A stretch of 64,000 nt of DNA from Rhynchopus sp. YZ270_cl-10 (taxonomy: Eukaryota; Euglenozoa; Diplonemea; Diplonemida; Diplonemidae), in assembly GCA_964035575.1 (NCBI GenBank), contig OZ037930.1, forward strand, positions 1,033,287 through 1,097,286, in the 5' to 3' direction. The notes below the pieces were generated by a model. That model was given only the letters and a program-made list of their open reading frames with translations, did not search any database and had not been told where the DNA came from. Of the stretch, positions 63,301-64,000 are shown in pieces. How positions within the stretch are numbered: the stretch's first letter is position 1; every line of letters starts with the position of its first letter. Position numbers and translations under genes: made by a program.

Positions 63301-64000
63301 AACAGGTGTGCCCGGGGCGGGGTGGAGCTACGCGTCCGGGGGTGCTGTGGCAGGGCTGCCGTTCCCGATCCAGACGGTGGTGCGGACGACGAGCGGGGCG
63401 CGTGCGTGGTCGTTCACAAAGGACATCCTGGTGCGTGTGGCGAAGCGGAGCTGGACCGGCTGTAACGACGGAGGGACGCTGAAGGTGTACGACCTGGCAG
63501 GTTCGCTTGCGAGTGAGACGACGCGCCTGGTGGAGGGGACGGTGAAGACGACGACGTGGGTTGAGTCTGCGACGGCCGCCGTGTCGACACGCGGGGGTGT
63601 GGCGGTGCCGTGGAGCGTGCTGTCGACGGAGTGCGAGGCGTGCACGCTGCAGCTCGACCTGTGCTACGGGGGCAAGACTGCGGCGACGTGTCTGGACGGG
63701 CTTGGTGTGGGGTCGACGGACCCGTCGGACGCACTCCCGATCTTTGCGGACCGGAGCAAGCTGTCGAAGCCGTTCTCGGTCAAGGCGCCGCGCATGGACG
63801 TCATGGAGGTGTACGACCAGACGCTGCCGGACTCGACGTCGGCGATCCGTGTGGGCGACATGTTTGCCGTCAAGGTGGAGAACGTGCAGCGCTTTGCCGG
63901 GGTGTGGGCGATGAACGAGCCTTCCACCTCGGGGTGGACGCGCGAGGTGTGGGTGCGGTCTGTGTGGATGGGTGAGAGCGGGGCGACGCTGGCACAGATG
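54326..64000 (+). CDS. Giant secreted or surface protein, incomplete at window end
   Basis: Open without a stop for at least 3225 codons to the last base. It starts MGRTGPSALVGVALLGVALV, a likely signal peptide, then a low-complexity stretch (about residues 36-150) of alternating Ser with Leu, Lys, Thr, Met and Pro (for example KSKSASVSLSLPTG). The rest is beta-rich, Thr/Ser/Ala/Trp-rich, with many Asn-x-Ser/Thr sites. A strand motif Y-x-V/I-C-Y/F recurs (TFVVCFKH, YDICYSSR, YVCYRKTC, YKVCYKQAG, YKVCIRTVF, YQVCYKVNH, YKICVFKAG) every 150-250 residues over the first 1750 residues, implying a repeated extracellular domain. After about residue 1850 the repeats change style. No membrane anchor is seen, as the C-terminus lies outside. 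Codon bias is extreme, which also leaves antisense frames open. Similar Ser-rich giant membrane-associated proteins occur in free-living kinetoplastids; the link is by style only. Confidence 0.85.
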   Translation, partial: MGRTGPSALVGVALLGVALVGHVGEAANTKTVTYTMSKSKSRSLSTSKSASVSLSLPTGSMSYSLPSGTASSSLSLPTGSMSFSLPSGTASFSGSLSKSKSASVSLSLPTGTASASGSLSKSLSLSTSLTQSLSKTVSLTHSLGSYNNYTMGMYHGATLREGDEFRVRVQTVLQTPDGTKRVEYALNSTAAAQFDVRMYTWDSTKDIRCEYTSATPLAQTTEYGMSMADSAAGDRFVSSAHATFVAPPSTTTFVVCFKHVLDSRLFDKETQAEFGQWKMLVLGNGEYKFTPQAAKLWYYLPDATLGQYAVVQLLSAQANFNFTYAPSGCATAEFKCADGDNLKIVKQGDPCTYEYQTFGLPYYGTNYVDAAGTWQGEGTRGLLEGATAGGVGVFGTPYANPLVDSWSSSGTYYAQNSTVTPMWSEAMVYVRLPQTAAKYDICYSSRQERAEVSNLNSTNATAPVWRKLYRCTSPSACASNSANLYFTAVVEPVGWSMVDMTPGTWGEIVFDDSGAGALNNLPASSTVAVSAPQASGADPMVMTTSANYWAPSGGDYFRIVAAASLAEAQTDGRAHPWPTAAKTGSQPLAGCWSRALDTASSSSQGGFVEEETPYPIGSRNLVGDPTASGAADATGGVAVTVSTLYVPATRYSQWYVCYRKTCTYSGATCTKNSGMRVLPFHKGGTGSLPVRWTHLNDSYLPGTTSTAAHPLVPDYIVNQDAAGAPAYPAWATWYMNDTRTGTWGPLVVETVNATAPMGVDTRAWNFGRTYATGDRVGQTVGSVLRLVQAGKPCDYASFRPIPSVGSENKDGGMVECNNAGAETDKTACAGSMSDVAASSNAAYYITVPDITNYIVCHRNRFFNWVALSPSGTTGAWNDKTKPMPDSVLERGAWVSPSSYFTPTTSALTSLSLSAVEMRAGMEALFLVTDATVSLQVGPRKACAGGCPASGDVLRLVAADKNCDINPYNWNMGKLADAHLSLICNVTGAGSIAQSGLYYDSASVRACALAGPTQTMCQNATCNSTEPHLAELAAKTPDIYDDIVPHDHTYTGGHATVAAVVVMPPHITTSNGPNFYKVCYKQAGMDNWAVFNETWEVKPAPAMKVSPARISEVLLGGELKRFRVQLTTGTLAVTDNNGTITADFSLYAKLVPFSTMEQNRYCQNQAGSSEGEIYSAATSKFNLLTDGANNTVDFYLTVPHTPGNYSLCVQLRQSSEDWMSWWRPGSADANAYDYKVIDNGVRWYVTPGNQPTNQGLSKVQFLRCAPTVNHTCSPAASQDVFDTNPGKDAAKIVAVGSACHDGSTNLTQWGTSVHVWTEPGATASALGMTDLGPADGPSDVAELRTVLPAATNDARTQYKVCIRTVFLQGGLGGTALKARWVEVQEAQGLSGQHLVQAATGRAGFRTEMGLVKSWTLNAALRPAVSLYSSEAKADATALAGVSTQYVADVTAATATATDGFVFNTYSSTASNTELQAQNIFKLVMSKTPVGRLPKDPSTEATWGTLSNWAGSGVGVDCMSPAAVSNVGTCTDNDTTSGTPFCPYLASTTSGTSIGAYFHIPLDPGSYQVCYKVNHTSLTVANPWLRLASSSEGDYLLHSHPAFLEMIVGSAQANMSVFDLRTMESTWDTTGEQVSVSSWCGTSSGVNCTALNGASGFTTDLVTIANDTQVCPTPSTVAGSATGAPEWFQLVRTTNASAMVADTWGTTTASAFALPPALYPATSGQYKICVFKAGEATATAMGNASAKQVTKKGVVYQLYNRGLKKYGGGSGYWRDSNIPPSQLTVTSTLAFNSSLRFMQFTTATTLETLYGASAVSAASVTDATTGMVSRTPLLTSGAVVVYDVQVATKDKLPVPFGSFPLVVKRCAQATAFAGLECVAASQVDPTVSPGPFTVWAIGGACKQANATQYGWERNGLRQFTQSGQVRLSLQYRSACPAGEFGCGVRFEATTQSGVQLLSPAQWVNVAAKAPNGVALDGNEPNTAFKGTAMKTTGCATTGVTTCYLKKCVHGLPCTLSLQARRDGPSEFAANGTVQVLYAQDDYGANYSASAAPPQVATALGSTVGSQPLLPAEVWGLGGTASYTFTPKLKDGALASTTVYLNVTYQGVTTGGAVHLSWTRFVVEVSRAVLAAVDPVRVDPWDVAGGLAATRSPSPAFIGTMTAATASVAGSITAVSGSYLEALVPYQLTYVPRDASLKALPKVWGALSGWKVTATVGTATTDNMVLYSRYPDETFVTAPQILSKAALMETIGNAFSFAFVFRVYVVDNACSRFSSAGGCTLVFTFSDGTNTVKANVVTPVRVPASTVEVTPAAASGTVREGISVAVRPGSYIAAPSTGAQTFVYDDFHYGEVFALLDGPGPTDGASNRDKLRMTPDATNWVAGQCAYSSPSGKGCLVEKYPTKTLAAAASVAGATGSWGAQWTMRPHVPCNRCAFTFHTTWGAGPDSSEYAADGTQRGTTTLTWTEEAVTLECSSAAVQITTGAVMSDEFALTVSAGVTGMTGTNAVYPRWWVMTNSNTSVTPAGVYPLYKVGETKTAWWSQMGARANMGMAVANFSRLYFDNTTVPALGATADVKVVFSAVGIRYASGAQAAAGSRPTGTSAYTCTSAVTLSQREAAVAAAVTTTTSIQLVSVGGGVTSLCASSATGVCTEYTATVSEFGAGITVDVKFVNTSSTGTVVDDTSSRNVTVAQAGGAGSSPSGAPAWTYGTEVWTSGTIVLDSAYNPSSLETIGTNTYTYGNLTVVATRTQPDAAVLAVAPQGAGSVTLKYSGTGAPARKAMFKVCEAAWDGSAEVMSTVANRCVTISLWITPTTQTRATVYAVEPASQSFVHGTTSACGAATTATFTVASYFTVGTSTTLRYWAYDSQLGYTLTAGTQYLLESGATTAAASLMKNNSVTRGAAITHTVETTGLKVSFTFYGRDKVTTNTTASVAGAVQSDVGGTITAVATTAQYMWVSATETLSKWEVNTTVSVDDECPTKRRLQTSTSNYRTYGTGVPGAGWSYASGGAVAGLPFPIQTVVRTTSGARAWSFTKDILVRVAKRSWTGCNDGGTLKVYDLAGSLASETTRLVEGTVKTTTWVESATAAVSTRGGVAVPWSVLSTECEACTLQLDLCYGGKTAATCLDGLGVGSTDPSDALPIFADRSKLSKPFSVKAPRMDVMEVYDQTLPDSTSAIRVGDMFAVKVENVQRFAGVWAMNEPSTSGWTREVWVRSVWMGESGATLAQM

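Overview
The window looks like nuclear DNA from a unicellular eukaryote. Twelve well-supported protein genes lie in about 62 kb and all are read on the + strand. Their coding sequence is GC-rich with strong codon bias (GTG, ACG, TCG, CTG, AAG), while the DNA between them is T-rich on the + strand and full of short repeats. Three genes have GT-AG introns, mostly of the form gtatg...cacag. Several start codons sit 0 to about 50 bases after a polypyrimidine tract ending in AG, as expected for a spliced 5' leader. One-way gene order plus such AG sites recalls Euglenozoa or dinoflagellates, where trans-splicing is usual. The low-complexity Ser/Leu/Thr/Lys start of the giant surface protein also recalls kinetoplastid and diplonemid relatives. 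The lineage is an inference; no rRNA, tRNA or spliced-leader gene was seen.

Layout. 1-2.2 kb: a G-rich 8-bp minisatellite and a possible minus-strand coding remnant. 2.2-4.3 kb: a VPS9-domain protein. 4.3-19.8 kb: gene-poor DNA with many short repeats, perfect palindromes, a 9-bp minisatellite and a 1.9-kb inverted-repeat element. 19.8-21 kb: weak minus-strand coding candidates. 21.4-23.2 kb: a three-exon tail-anchored coiled-coil protein. 25-26 kb: a YeeE/YedE-type sulfur transporter. 28.3-29.5 kb: a four-exon Rab1 GTPase. 32.1 kb: histone H2B with an enlarged loop. 33.5 kb: a nucleotide-sugar transporter. 35.4-37.6 kb: a golgin-like tail-anchored coiled coil. 38.2-39.7 kb: a WWE-like coiled-coil protein. 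40.7 kb: a single protein with an H2A fold joined by a basic linker to an H3-like fold. 43.8-50.0 kb: a secreted type I membrane protein with 27 EGF-like repeats. 53.2 kb: a microsomal glutathione-transferase-like MAPEG protein. 54.3 kb to the window end: a giant secreted or surface protein open over at least 3225 codons.

The gene set is mixed: endomembrane traffic (VPS9, Rab1, golgin-like, SLC35-like), chromatin (H2B, H2A-H3 fusion) and cell surface (EGF protein, giant protein). No operon-like functional grouping is evident.

Two observations stand out. First, the H2A-H3 histone fusion. Second, a set of short stem-loop repeats (called A, B, C, F, G, H, I, J and K here) of which all of about 53 copies seen by eye lie in the same orientation as the genes. 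A, B and C often occur in the order C-A-B between genes, and some lie within about 150 bases of start codons. This is unlike randomly inserted transposons and suggests a role in transcription or RNA processing.
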